64,000 nt of DNA from Phoronis australis (lineage: Eukaryota; Phoronida; Phoronidae): the NCBI GenBank assembly GCA_002633005.1, contig NMRA01000123.1, positions 340,364-404,363 of the forward strand, written 5' to 3'. The notes under the pieces are model-generated. The model was not told the DNA's origin. It did not search any database and saw only the letters and a list, made by a program, of their open reading frames with translations. A program made the position numbers and the translations under genes. Below, in pieces: positions 12,801 to 24,795 of the stretch; position 1 is the stretch's first letter; each line of letters starts with the position of its first letter.

Positions 12801-13128
12801 CCTTACCGAAAACTCTACAATGTCGACGTTTACAAAATATCAAAAGTCCGCCGATCTAGAAATATGAACCAACACATCACAATACTGGCTACGCGTCTGA
12901 ACTTGTCAAGTTTTCTACAACAAGAGTCCACAGTGGTATTTTTCAAACTTTCATGTACTGCAAAACAAAACAATCCCTGGAATAAGACGAAAAGCATTTG
13001 AGTTCCCACTAAAGGCATAGGCCTATACCGCATCAATTTTGGGGTCGAATATCGGTCCCATTCCCTATTTACGAAGTCGTTGTTAATGTATATTGATAAG
13101 CCAACAGTTGCTTCATGACATCTGTGCT
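9858..13128. other. Large intron stretch with degraded repeats
   Basis: This is part of the 5.6 kb intron between PAN exons 6 and 7. G-rich degraded repeat pieces lie at 11255-11400 and 11645-11950 (gggctagcccagga, then ggggggcagggcaca), with a one-base N at 11336. The 5' part of the intron (8776-9616) is plain AT-rich DNA. I see no supported exon. Confidence 0.5.
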
Positions 13129-13272
13129 CGGTTGCACAAAACTTATACGCCGTATAGCAACAATGAGGTTGCAAGCGTCACGTTGTTGTTGCTGAACTAT
13201 GGACCTGACGTCATGCAACAATCAAACTTATCCGGCGAATAAGTTTTGAAGCTTTATACAACTCAGCCCAGG
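13129..13272. mobile_element. MITE, ACTCAGCCC family, copy 1
   Basis: It is bounded by gcacaaaacttatacgccg and ttatacaactcagcccagg, which form imperfect inverted ends around agcaacaatgag...caacaatc. A second copy, about 75-80% similar by eye, lies at 57812-57970. Confidence 0.7.
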
Positions 13273-14408
13273 TAAACTGATCAACAATAGCTGCAAAGTG
13301 TATTACAAAGCAACATTGGTATCCAGTAGGCCTAGGCGTATTTCACAAAGTTGCCGCAACATACAAAATGGTCTTATGAAAGGTGGTTGTACATGTTCGA
13401 GTGCTGCTGCTTATACATATGCATGAAAGTCAGACTTGTAGCTGGAGATTTGAGGCACCCTCTTTGCATTGTATCCTAATTTTCCTAATGCTCCTTGTGC
13501 CATCGCGAATGAACCTTGACCTTGGCGATAGAGTGAGATGTGCGGGAGTTTTGTGACTAGAATCTTCACACATAGCACATTGTGACGTTCAAAGAGTGAC
13601 TGTACAACATTGGTGTCAGTTATTCTCATAAACCAATGAATGCAGATAACACAGCTAAGGCCTCACAAGGTTCGGAACACAAACAGATGTCTTAGTGCAG
13701 CCCAGTTCTAACACTGCCTCGTGTAAATTGTCGCCTATACAATACACCAAACGCATTTGCCTAACAGTCAAAATTTCTTCCTTTCACCCATAAACGCTAC
13801 CGCACTGTTGAATATGATATTTCTACTAGAGGCAACGGTGAAAATAAGGATTTTAATGAACGCACAAAACCAAGAGGGACGTAAAAACTGTGTTACGTAT
13901 TCAGGGATGGCAACTGAACCTTTTCCCGCGCATCAGAACAGGCTTACCGCGGAGAGGAACGTTTAACTGCGAGATCGATACTCATCACTCTCCAAAAGAT
14001 GGTACCAGCAATAACTCTTACCACTAGCAATAGCAATGTACTGACGCAAACGTTTGGCAGGCTGGTAGGGTAAATGTTCTTTTTGCGCAACAAGTTTTCT
14101 TGCGGTGCGGGTGGTGAGTGTCCCGCTCTGGTGGTAAATTCATGTTTTGCTCTCCGTGGTGAGGGTTCTTAGTATCTGAGACCAAACGGCTGGTGTAGCC
14201 AGAAGTGTTCCAAAGGGGAAAGGTGACTCTTATAAACAAGAAACTTTTGTTGGCTACCGTGAAGCATCAAACTGAATGGATACGCAATCAAGGGCACTTT
14301 GGAAACGATAAATTAAAATGAGCTTTGGCCATGGGAGGATCATATAGTATCGTGCAGGGGAACAAGGCCTCGTTTGCTCAGGCTATTCTCATGATGTTGC
14401 CAACGTAC

Positions 14409-14627
14409 CTGCTGGTGGGTTGTTGGCGTACACAGTACAGCACGAGCTGTCTACCAGCTCGTAGTCAACGCCCTCTGGTACAACGGTGCAGATTTTGCTC
14501 GCATAGTCAAACTGAGAGACAACACAATTCATCGTGAAGCACCTCTCATTACACTCAAAGTCTGATGACGTGCTGAAAGTTGTGGCGCCGGACGACTGGA
14601 TAGCTTTGTTTGGAATTCTTCTTACAT
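14409..14627 (-). CDS. PAN-like domain 6
   Basis: A 219-base exon, phase 1-1, acceptor CCTTTAAAG, donor GTACGT. It opens VRRIPNKAIQSSGATTF; the core is DFECNERCFTMNCVVSQF, then KICTVVPEGVDYELV, then SSCCTVYANNPPA. Cysteine spacing is C-x3-C-x4-C-x11-C-x15-CC. The SSGAT linker and TVVP.GV.Y.L match domain 5, so the two are recent sisters. A second copy of its first 44 bases (15274-15317) abuts the N at 15273 and is not a separate exon. Confidence 0.9.
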
Positions 14628-15627
14628 CTTTAAAGGAAAGAGAGTGCAAGTGCTAATGGTGAAAATGTGCGCGCGATTGGAAATAAAAGGAATGCAGAAT
14701 ACTAGACTACATACAAAGTGGTAAATAGTTGGTATAGGAGTAGAGAACTTGTTTTCAGGCTCTAATATTTCAATGCGCCATTACCATGATTTCATCTCAT
14801 TGGCAAATCCCGGTTACAACGAAAACATACTGATCTCCACCGAAGACAATTACACAACTGCGCGTCAGCGCAGCCGGTTGTCTCAAAGGCTGGGTGACGA
14901 ATTGGTGGACTGCATTGCAGTTTTGGATTATATACTGACGCACGTATCATTTATCTATTATCCGGGACATATGTCGATCATAAATGGTATTTCACTCGTT
15001 AAATATATTTATGTGAGCATATGGACTCGCCTTATTCCTTTTCCCGCTCATCTTGGTCTATTCCATTATTCCCTCGTGCAGGACTACACGACGTTTTTCC
15101 AGCCTTCGCATTGGTCTGTTGTTATCACGTGCCTCGAGTTTGGTCAGCTCTTGGCTCTTATAGGCTGATGATTGTCACGTGTCTTTAGGGGCGTTTTACT
15201 TTGTTATTGTAACCTCGCTTTCAATTCACTTTGTTCCGGCCACATTGTCGTACGTCAAAAACTCATTCAATTNGGCGCCGGACGACTGGATAGCTTTGTT
15301 TGGAATTCTTCTTACATCTTTAAAGGAAAGAGAGTGCAAGTGCTAATGATGAAAATGTGCGCGCGATTGGAAATAAAAGGAATGCAGAATACTAGACTAC
15401 ATACAAAGTGGTCAATAGTTGGTATAGGAGTAGAGAACTTGTTTTCAGGCTCTAATATATCAATACGCCATTACCATGATTTCATCTCATTGGCAAATCC
15501 CGGTTACAACGAAAACATACTGATCTCCACCGAAGACAATTACACAACTGCGCGTCAGCGCAGCCGGTTGTCTCAAAGGCTGGGTGACGTATTGGTGGAC
15601 TGCATTGCAGTTTTGGATTATATACTA
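14584..15627. repeat. Near-identical 354-bp direct duplication across a one-base N (probable assembly artefact)
   Basis: 14584-14937 and 15274-15627 are nearly identical, with only a handful of single-base differences seen by eye. The second copy begins directly after the N at 15273, inside PAN exon 6 sequence, so that exon is complete only in the first copy. Beyond the shared block, the first copy runs into a 335-base stretch not present in the second. The simplest reading is two haplotypes placed in series. Open plus-strand frames crossing this block have no other support. Confidence 0.8.
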
Positions 15628-15681
15628 TATACTATTATTTTTGCGCCAATCAACAAACCCCTCCGGAAGTTCCCAACTCAC

Positions 15682-15918
15682 CTGGAAGAGGCTCGTCCTT
15701 TTTTTCGTAATAAACACAACAACCTTCCTCCCCATCATCAATCAACTGGTACTTCACGCCAGGTGGCACTACAGTGCACTCTTTCGTGTTTCTGTCCCAC
15801 TGAGCTGCCTCGCACGCCGTCTCAGTACAAGCCTTGTTACACTCTTCCTCAGTTTGCGTTGTGGATGTTATTGTCGCCCCAGAACTGAGTATCCGCTGAT
15901 TATTCCTCCTAGTCATAC
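15682..15918 (-). CDS. PAN-like domain 5
   Basis: A 237-base exon, phase 1-1, acceptor CTTGCAG, donor GTGAGT; it is the longest of the array. It opens MTRRNNQRILSSGATI. The core is EEECNKACTETACEAAQW, then KECTVVPPGVKYQL, then EGCCVYYEKKDEPLP. Cysteine spacing is C-x3-C-x4-C-x11-C-x18-CC. The suspected assembly duplication ends only about 55 bases from this exon, on its downstream-intron side. Confidence 0.92.
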
Positions 15919-16227
15919 CTGCAAGATGATGGACATGAGGGTACCGGGCATAACTTAATAGCCGCAAAAACGAGTTCCACCCAGGAACCGTTTTTGACCT
16001 AGATCATCTACCACTTACTAAAACTGACAAAACGTCGGGTGGTAAGTAAGATTTGCATGATTTTTAAACGTCATTAGAGAAAAACAGGTGCTCCTCGATA
16101 CACCCTTAAAATGTCACTTTTTACTGAGAACACTACCGGTACTGCTACTCCCAGGTATATGATATCTTCACATAACGTTACAAGAACTGACGGACACACG
16201 TTGGTGTGGCCGGACTCGAAATACTAC

Positions 16228-16446
16228 CTGGGACGTCATTATACACTTCACAACACTCCCATGCGCCCCCTGTCGCTACAATGTCTTCGCCATACTCTAC
16301 AAGGGAGCACCTTCCATTAGTTCTATTGTACACGGCCGTTTTGCATGACGAAGCTTGGCACATCTCGGCACATTCATATCCCGATGACGTCATTATTGTG
16401 GAGTTTTTGCTTGTAAACGCTGTACTCGTCTCATTCTTGCGTATGC
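16228..16446 (-). CDS. PAN-like domain 4
   Basis: A 219-base exon, phase 1-1, acceptor CTTGTAG, donor GTAGTA. The linker IRKNETSTAFTSKNSTIM carries two N-x-S/T sites. The core is GYECAEMCQASSCKTAVY, then GRCSLVEYGEDI, then WECCEVYNDVP. Cysteine spacing is C-x3-C-x4-C-x11-C-x17-CC. It is only 309 bases upstream of PAN exon 5. Confidence 0.9.
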
Positions 16447-18491
16447 CTACAAGATAGTCCTGCGTTATACGTCTACGTTCAGCTTAAATAACGTCAAGTA
16501 GTACTATCTCAATGAAACTTTGCTCGCCGCAGGTCTACTACCACGCGGCTAATTTGGTTAACGACCCTCTGAAATGACTTGGGTAACGTTTTAAAATTGC
16601 TGTTATCGTGGTCCTTTCGGCAGCTTTGTAACCTGTATTTTGTACGGTCATTCACAAGCAGCTTACCTACAAATTTAGTCTGACAGTGTCCAACTGGTAA
16701 TGACATGATAAGTGTAAAATGTTGCAAACTTGCTGAACGCTTTTAGAGGAATTTGTTGTTCTGAAGAAAAAAAAATCGCATAGCACTATTCAGCTGCGAC
16801 AGCATAAACGGAATGCTGAATAGATTGATTACTGTTGTACTAAACGTGCGAGACATGAACTTCCGGACCGTAACTACGAAAGCAGTACTGACCACGTCAT
16901 AGACGCATTGGCATTTGGGGTAAATACATGTAACACCAGATACATTCATTTTTAAAGAAAGTGAGCCCATGTTTAATCGTTCCCTAGAGATTGCACTTAT
17001 GCTTGAAGCTCCTGTTAAAGTTCATATGCAGGATATCTGTCGTTTTACATTTTCGTTGAAAATACGACTAAATTTTTTGCTTTTAAAGTTGGATACAGGA
17101 TTGCCCGTTGTGTCGAAACAAAAAGTTTAGTAGTGTTTTCAACGAAGTTTGTGTTAACGAAGGGCTGCTACCGTGTGCAAAACTTTATTTCGATTCGATC
17201 GTAGCTCGGAAGCTAAGACTACATCAATATAATGCAGACTGGCTCATCTTATGTGGTCAGATTGTCCAGCATACATGTACGTGTTCCCGTTCAACAAATG
17301 GGGTAACACGCATCACTGGCCATCTGTTTGTCACACAGAACAGCTTCTTCAAAGAGATCAACATAGAGCCTCAACCCAAACAGTCTACCAGATGTAGCAA
17401 AATGCCTAGTATACATCCTGTGCTATACTTAGCTTACATTGAACAGTAGTGCGATTCCCTCGCAGGGATCGTATCTGTGAAATTGGGACCACGAAAACCG
17501 ACAGGTTGGCTAAGACTTAGACAGATTCTGAGACAGATAGGAACATTCTTTCTTGATTTAAGCTTCACACAAAACCGGCTCTATTAAAAATATCAGTGAA
17601 CCCTATGATGATGCAAAATCTAGCCATTAAGGCACATGATTTCTCAATGTTCGCAGCTCTCATGTGAAAATTTTCGTGCTCAACGCAGAAGAATCAAGCA
17701 CATTTGTATTTAACGATTACAGCGCAATGTTGGGTCTTATTTCACTATGTGACATTCAATTGTCGAATCTGTCCTGCAGATTTTTTTTGCTGTTTTGAGT
17801 GCAACGGTTGGTTTGAAAGAGAAACGCAATTTGTTTTCGACCCTGCTGCTTTTCCGGTGGTAGAGCTACCACCGCGAGTGCCAGAAGCATTCAAGGGCCG
17901 AACAAAAGAGTCCAGGTTTGCAATGAATTACAGTGTATATGCAATGTTAAGGATATGGTCAATGGATGAAATGTAAAGATGTTCCACAAACAGTGCCGTC
18001 CTCCCTAAGCCAATTCATCAAAATAAATCTGCCGAAAAGTTAATATCGTGAATTGAGAAACGAAGTTGAGGTAAACCAACAAACCTAGACTTTACTTCAA
18101 TAAGCCATGCAGAAACGAGGGTAGTAGTTGCAGGAACATAGAACGCAGTCGTATTCTTAGAACTGGTCCATTAATGACAAATTCTGGTATTATTTTGGTG
18201 ATGAAAATTATCTTGAAAGACACGTGAAGAGAACAGGGGACGATAATTTTACAATACAGTGTAGATACCAAAAACATTCCGTTTTTTGAAATAATTGTAA
18301 GAGAAAACGTCGAACAAAGCCAGAACACGTGAAAACTACTGATTTGTGACTGCTCATCGGCGATACAAATTACATACATGCAGGGATAACATTGCAAAAC
18401 ACAACGTCCTAATGAGGAGTTGAACCTTGACGAGAGCAATGTTAAAAACGCAGGCCGTGCGGGAGTAATTACGTTGTGCATAACAGCCTTA
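16447..18491. other. Intron, nothing recognised
   Basis: This intron lies between PAN exons 3 and 4. The sequence is AT-rich, with a few chance open frames on the plus strand (for example 17704-17976) that have no splice support and no family resemblance. No repeat with clear ends was found. Confidence 0.5.
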
Positions 18492-18536
18492 GCGATTAGA
18501 ATTTAGTACTCAAGTTGAGTACTAAATTCTAATCGC
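18492..18536. repeat. Perfect 45-base palindrome (22-bp arms, one-base centre)
   Basis: The left arm begins GCGATTAGAATTTAGTAC and the right arm is its exact reverse complement; the arms are separated by a single G at 18514. It lies 55 bases from the donor of PAN exon 3, within the downstream intron. It could extrude as a cruciform or fold as a hairpin in the transcript. Confidence 0.95.
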
Positions 18537-18590
18537 ACGAGAAGTGGTCGTCGGGCACCGAACGAATGCAAATAAACTGTGAGCGCTAAC

Positions 18591-18815
18591 CAGAAAGTGG
18601 GTAGTTTGTCTTCACGTAAGTGTCACAACAGTCGGCGTTACTGACAGTTTGCCCTTTGTTGTCGAAAATACGGCACTCGTTAGTCACGAGGTTTCGTTCG
18701 GCCTTCCTGCATTGACTGTTCTGAGCGCACGCTTCGGCGCATGCGTATCCATTGGGGAAGATCTTGTTTTGAATTGGCGTGCCGGAAACCTTCGTCTTAC
18801 TCTTTCTTTTGACAC
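18591..18815 (-). CDS. PAN-like domain 3
   Basis: A 225-base exon, phase 1-1, acceptor TTCTTCAG, donor GTTAGC (weaker than the others). The core reads GYACAEACAQNSQCRKAE, then NECRIFDNKGQTVSN, then ADCCDTYVKTNYPLS. Cysteine spacing is C-x3-C-x5-C-x11-C-x14-CC. The usual aromatic residue before the fourth cysteine region (AQW/AEW) is replaced by charged residues, making this the most divergent member except domain 10. Confidence 0.85.
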
Positions 18816-20280
18816 CTGAAGAAGTAATGAAACGGGTATTGGAACATCCATATAGGCCACGGTTCTTAGCACTTTCTTCATGTCAAGCAAAACATAAATT
18901 TCATTTCATCTGTGCGGCTAGAAATAAATGTATTGTCAGGCGTATGATGCTTGAATAACCAGTCAGATTTCAAGCTGCACATTTGTTATGAAAAAACATA
19001 CATTCACGGCCTCCTAATACATTATTGAATTAGCGCTGCAGCGCAAAGCAATCACAAGATCAAATATTCGGAAGGTTAGGAACTGTTTTAATAGGTCAGC
19101 CTCCATTTTGTATTGTTGTGGGCGCACGATACACACATTTTCAAACAGTAATTAATTCGTCCAAACAGCTGTGTTATTTCTTGCCCGAACAGAAATCAGC
19201 AGATAAAGAGAGGGGTGAGCAAAGTATCTGTCATCAGTTGTTGTCATCATGTAATTCCACAGTCAAATCTGATAAGTGACTTGAGGTAACACGAACGAGG
19301 GACATTTTAAAAGTAGTCAGTGTAACGGTAATTCAGCAGCTGCAAATGTTGCATTGAATGACAAACAGGTAAAACTCATACGGAGGGAAATCTCATAGTT
19401 GACACCGATTACAAAAAATTTAAGCACCATTGAATATCTTGAAATTAACATTCAAATAATTTTCTAATAGCTGAGACTTTTATTTGTGGTGCAGCTAAAT
19501 ATCTTAACTATAGATACAGCGCATTCTGCTTTCAACCTTGTGTGCACACTTTTGATTTTGTTTCATAAAAATGTGTACTCTCAATTTCACAATCATCAAC
19601 CCTATTTCCATTCACTCCAAAAATCTCATTCTTTTGTAAACTTATCATTTGCTGACACAGAACAGAGCGGTGCTCGGTGTAAAGATTTGACAAACATTTT
19701 TGAACTTCGACAGCTTTGATACGACTAGTGAACCGTCTTCATTTGCAAGAAATAGTCCCAAAGGGGACCTAACGTTAGTATCATTGAAAACAATTTGGGA
19801 GTTTATCATGCAGTGCTTCTATATTGAATGTATATTTATTTTCATTCAGATGACGGCAGGTTTGAGATGTACGTATTGCATGAAACGTCAGTAGTGAGAG
19901 GAGTTCATAACCAAGATAAATCGACAAGATGACAAAACAATTTTTAAGTTAATAAAGGTACAAATTCGACGAATATTCACAGGGAACTTGAGTGCGACAC
20001 TTTCATGAAGCCGGGAACTGGCCTAAAATTGGAAGCATCTGAATTAACTAATCGCAGCAGAAAAAGTGCGTAATTGCTCACCACAACGTCGGTGGCAATA
20101 GTTTGCAGTGAGGATCCCGAAGGGGCGCTCACACGATCAAACATTTTTGTAGTTCCGCACACTTCTGTATTTGCAACTCTCTGCCACTGTCTTGAGACCA
20201 ATAAAAGAGGGCAGTGCCTCATTATACGCTAAGCTAGGAAAACAACACACGCTAATGACGTGGGAACGGTGACTCTTATT
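18816..20280. other. Intron, nothing recognised
   Basis: This is part of the intron between PAN exons 2 and 3. A minus-strand open stretch at 19977-20222 has a CAG and a GTGAGC at suitable places but no recognisable domain and no matching phase, so it is not called an exon. Confidence 0.45.
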
Positions 20281-20868
20281 GCAACCCTCGCTGGTTCCCT
20301 CCATACGTGCCTAGCCAGCACGTAGGTATCACGCTGTGGCACGCGCTATAGCATTGGTTGATGTAACCTCAGCAGTCATTGGCTAGCTTTACAAGAACGT
20401 AAAAAATGGCGGACTGTGAACGATTTTTAGCCTTGTCATGCAAGTGGCGTCGCAGAAACTATTTCTTTTCTATACTGATGTTTAATAATCGCGTGCTTGA
20501 AGCACATACATGTACAATAAATACATATCTGGCCGATTTAACCGGTCTGTTATTCATACTGTATGGATACAAGACAGTATCGTAAACAGGAGTCATCGAC
20601 GGTAGTAAGATGCACTCCGAAAAGGCGCAACCACAATTTCTAAGATTCACATTTCCTGAACATAAATTTTAAGCACAGACCATAATTACACTTCAGTCCA
20701 TATGTCATGCCAGTTTGTTTGTATAAAGCGCTGCCTGTTGAGAATTCGACTACCCAATCACGCCGGGGTAAAAATTTTCCCGAGGAAAATTAAGTGATTC
20801 CTGCGTGCTGGCTACCGACCACCTAGCGGCACCCAGGGAACTAGCGAGATTGCAACCCAGCCTCGTCC
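20281..20868. mobile_element. TIR element; carries a site equivalent to the one interrupted at 47.3 kb
   Basis: The left end gcaaccctcgctggttccct ... agccagcacgtaggtatcac pairs with the right end gtgattcctgcgtgctggct ... ccagggaactagcgag, then ttgcaa. The right 195 bases (20674-20868) are also found at 47207-47322 plus 50143-50205, where a 2.8 kb transposon splits them. The interior is non-coding. Confidence 0.75.
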
Positions 20869-21672
20869 ACGAACCCGCACAAGATGATGGTGATCGGCTT
20901 AGCTAACATGTAATTGAGGCTTGGTGAGGAGAAACTGACTTGTCAGAATACTGACAGCAGTTTGCTATATCGCCGGATTATCAAGTCATATTAGGATATC
21001 ATCACTGAAATTTGCTGTAGTATAATACTAAAATCAAACTGAGCGGTATTGATGTAGCAATAGATTTAGATCATTGAAAAATCTGATGTATTTGAATTAA
21101 AAATTATGATAATTTCTTCGATACTTTCAACAAAACAGAATTGTTCATAAGTACGTGAGCACTGTTAAAACAATATCTTCTGCTTCCGAATCACGAATGG
21201 CACAGAAACAAGTGCAGGTGGTCTGACGTCATTTGCACTGCATCGCAACATGTCTGTACGTGGAACACCCAACAGGGGAACCTATTTCACTTCATCAAAG
21301 CTAGTCCCTGTGAGTGTACGGGATTTAACGCGGTGTGATGAAATATTGCATCATGGTCTTCTAGAGGCCACTAATATCCTCGCAGCCTATGGGCCCCGCT
21401 CTGANTTCATGTTGATTGAAACGGAGGCAATTGGGAGTAATGCGAACTTTCTACTGACAAAGGGATGCCACTTTTTGTGACATGGGCTAGGGTCGAAAAT
21501 TTTTGCTAACGAGGAGTCGTGGTTGCTCGGGAATAGTGGCAACGGAGGTTAAGTGAAAATAGTTGCAATGAGGGGGGCAATTGGAATTCATCAGGACCGC
21601 AACCAGTAAAATCTTAAAGCTGAAAACGAATATCAACACGACAATGAAGTAAAATCGTCTGCTCTCCGTTAC

Positions 21673-21891
21673 CCGGTAGATCTCGATACACCTCGCAGCA
21701 CATCCCATTGCCGTCCGTGAGGTAGATCTCCACTCCATGGTTGACCAAGGTGCACGTCTTTATTACTGGATCCCACTCGGCTGCTTTGCATGAAGCCTCG
21801 TGACAATTCAAGGCGCATATATATCCAGTCGGCGTCGACAGCGTAGTATTTCTTGGAGCATTTAATCGTCTTCTCGGGACCCTAGTCATAT
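21673..21891 (-). CDS. PAN-like domain 2
   Basis: A 219-base exon, phase 1-1, acceptor GTTGCAG, donor GTAACG. It opens MTRVPRRRLNAPRN; the core is GYICALNCHEASCKAAEW, then KTCTLVNHGVEIYL, then GMCCEVYRDLP. Cysteine spacing is C-x3-C-x4-C-x11-C-x17-CC. The opening MTR motif recurs in PAN exon 5, so the linkers as well as the cores were duplicated. Confidence 0.9.
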
Positions 21892-23054
21892 CTGCAACAA
21901 TAAAAAGGGCGCACCATTAAGGAGTTTTCCCGTTGCTCCTTACGTGTTAGATTCTATAGCCCAACAACAAGTTGGAAAGATGACCCTATAGCCAATATCG
22001 TACACTACTGATTAACTCCATTCTGCCATTTAAGGCTGGAGGACCAGCTCTCTTTTATTTGATAATTGCTCTAATCTCCAATAAGATCGTATCTAGCCTG
22101 ACTGGGCTGTGCTGTTAAAAATAAAAATTAAATTTTAACATATCTGAACATAAACCAATAGCATTTCTGAAGTCCTAGTCAAATGGTGATCATGTTTAGT
22201 TTTTGAATCGCCAAAACTGCAATAGAAGATAATTATAACAATCTATTCTTTCCGAACGCACCAATTCGCTCTGGGTTTGACTGTATTCACACGTGGTCCG
22301 TTATAAGCCTGGTAGATAATTGGCCTGCCTGTTGTCATACCAGAAAAAAACTGTTCTTGGCAGTAAACAAAGAAGCTAGATGTTATCACACGCTCAAAAC
22401 CCTCTACGTCTGGTAAAGTCACTGAACAGGAGAACGCTTTCTTGCAACATAATTTTAACAATGGTAAGCCGTTATTAGTTTTGGCATGACTGTCCTTTCG
22501 GTGGAGAAGAAAATCGAGAAATATGTGCATGAAATCAGCAATCTCGCACTGTTGAAGCAACTCATAACATTAGCCAAGCCATTTTCTCTCGAATTCCGCA
22601 TATTGTTACTGACTTTCAGTATTGTTGTAAACATTGATGTGACCTCAGCAAATACTAACACAACTATGCAAAGTCGAATATGTAGTTTCAAAAAAACTAG
22701 AATTATAAGAATACATTTATACGCACATGCACACGCACACGCACACGAAAGCACACATGTGTAAGATTTTCCAGTAAAAACATGCAAAGACAGTAAGACG
22801 AACAAACAGAAATACACAATGATAGACAGGATTTAAATAAAAGATACTAAAAGTAAGACAACGTAATTAAATAAAATATAAATATACTGTAAAACAGACA
22901 ATAAATATATATATTCTCTCCTCATCTACGCACAACCTCAAAGCTACCTTTTAAACAAACCCACAGTCACCTTCTGACGCATACATATACGCACATGAAC
23001 GCGCACACATACACATGCACACTGATTCATACATGGTCTGCGGATATTGAATGC
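21892..23054. other. Intron with CA/CG-rich simple sequence
   Basis: The 22720-22760 stretch is a run of acacgcacacgcacac type, echoed more loosely at 22980-23030. The minus-strand piece at 22243-22345 starts like some PAN exons (GT ATG ACA) but has no AG acceptor and no cysteine pattern. Confidence 0.5.
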
Positions 23055-23700
23055 AAGTTTGCTACACAGAAAACATCTGATTAGATTGATTTCTTTTAAG
23101 TCTTATCAAGGATGATGCAGATGTCATCGGAAGGGAGAGCATTCCATAAATTAGGCCAGCTGAAAGAAAATGCGTTTTTTCAGTTTCGTTCCTGGTTTTC
23201 GGAAGATTGAAATTGGATGACAGTGAGGCTATAGTGTTATAGCGATTAGCAGTCATCGTAAACTTAGCATTTAAATATGTTAGTACAAAACATCTAAAAC
23301 ATTTGTACATACAACAAGAGTTGATAGGAATTTATTTCTCGTGAGTATTGTCATTATTTCCGTCTCTGGAGTATGAAGATTTTCAATGTTAATATCTCTC
23401 ACACCAACTTCCAGAATAATCCGGGCGGCCCTATTTTGTATCACCAAGATGGTTTTCATATCCTTGTCTGATGCAGCGCCCCACAGCGGAAGGCAGTTAT
23501 CTAGGTGAGGTTGAATGATTGCAGTGACAAGGATTTTCAGTGTTACTCTGTTCACAAATTTACTGATGCATTTCAATACGCCAATTTTCTTAGACTCGAT
23601 CAGCGTGGTGAGATAATTTAAGATTTGGATCATATAGTAGTCCAAGACATTTAAAGGAACTCACGTTCTCAATAAGAGAATCATCACCAATGGCCATAAA
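23055..23700 (-). pseudogene. Non-LTR retrotransposon (LINE) fragment, C-terminal end of reverse transcriptase ORF
   Basis: Minus-strand translation from about 23640 gives FVNRVTLKILVTAIIQPHLD, then NCLPLWGAASDKDM and IQNRAARIIL. This is the post-catalytic region typical of reverse transcriptases of CR1/Jockey-like LINEs (L...YxSLIxPHLxYC...WG, IQNRAARII). A second frame at 23310-23062 continues with LTYLNAKF and YNTIASLSSNFNLPKTR. The catalytic domain and 5' part are missing and the frames are broken, so it is dead. Confidence 0.85.
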
Positions 23701-24795
23701 TGCTTAAATTCGCTCACCAACAATGTTAGTATGGTGTTTTTAAGCATTTCTACATGGATTTGTGTACTTTAAATCAAGAAATTAAAAGAATTGTGAGACG
23801 TCGTCAGTGGGATTCGGTCTTAGCCGTTGTGTTGTTCTACACCAGCCGCAAACTGTAATGGTCTCAAAAACTGAATTCGACTGAGTACTATGACAAGTTG
23901 CATGTGGAGAGGTTGCGGTTAAAGCAATCAGACAGGCATTTCTGTTTTGCGTTTCAGATAGAAACGAGTACAATTTACCAGAAATAAAACTCATTCAGCA
24001 TCACTGTAATTAGATATGATCGTTCCAGACAAACGCCAGTTGGCATTCGAGGAAATGAAATCAGTGTCTGTAAATCGTAACTGGGCTTTGGCAATCAGGG
24101 TAAAAATTTCTGTTAGATTTACGAAGTTCGAGACACATATTATCCAACACTGAAGTGATTCAATAAAAGGTGTTAATTACCACTTTGAAATCAGGAGTGT
24201 CTGCAGACTGAGTAGGCTCCACTCGCCCAAGACGCCGGTGCGGCAGGCCGCCGGTCGAGTTCGTACGACCTCAAACACGCAGCCTGCCAATATGGCGACA
24301 TCTAACTCGTTACCTGTTTTTCCTATGGCCAGAGTGTCGTGTTCATCCCAATATCCACACCTTTCTTCAAAATACTCGCCTAGCGCGCTCTCTATAGGTC
24401 TTCGTAGCAAACAAAATCACTACTATCCGCCATTGCAGATATACTGTCAAATGATCAACGTCTTCCACTGATGATATCACTTGGCGGGAAACAAAAAAGT
24501 GATTGGTTTTTCTTGAAAATTCAAAATTCCTCAATTATATCGCAAAATAAAGTGCTTGTTCAGTTAGATTTTGTGTTATAAAATTGTTACCTCTAAACGT
24601 TCAAAAATCCATTGTGGGGCTTTAAATTACCATCACCCGCAAACTTGTGACTTGTCGGAAAGTCAAACATAACACAGATAACTCGCTTCAAGCAACTTGT
24701 AGTAGGCACGATGCTCTTATTATCAATATTTGACTACCCTTGAAAGGTCTGCAGAATTGGCCGTCAAGATCGAGCAGCGGAGGTAGGGGCCACCG

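Noticed and set aside
12830-13010. Minus-strand NTTVDSCCRKLDKF after a TTTTGCAG, similar to the end of PAN domains
   Set aside because: None of the four upstream cysteines is present and there is no suitable donor. A short DSCC match alone can occur by chance.
14749-15888. Long plus-strand open frames at 14749-15168 and 15172-15888 with a repeated protein segment
   Set aside because: They run antisense to PAN exons and through the duplicated block and the N at 15273. The repetition is a copy of intron sequence, not a protein repeat, and no domain is visible.
17704-17976. Plus-strand frame with several cysteines (CRICPADFFCCFEC)
   Set aside because: Not supported by splice sites and its cysteine spacing matches neither PAN nor a known finger; it lies antisense in an intron.
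19977-20222. Possible minus-strand exon between a CAG and GTGAGC
   Set aside because: Only phase 0 is open, which does not match neighbouring phase-1 junctions, and the translation shows no domain.
22243-22345. Minus-strand stretch starting GTATGACAAC like PAN exons 2 and 5
   Set aside because: The preceding bases are TTCTG, not an AG acceptor, and no PAN cysteine pattern follows.
22720-23030. CRISPR-like regular repeats
   Set aside because: These are CA/CG dinucleotide-rich simple sequence with no spacer structure, in a eukaryotic genome.
24177-24440. CpG-rich minus-strand segment starting MADSSDFVCYEDL
   Set aside because: The frame stops after 13 codons and no splice or family support was found. 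It may be a fragment of a gene or transposon, but the evidence is too thin.
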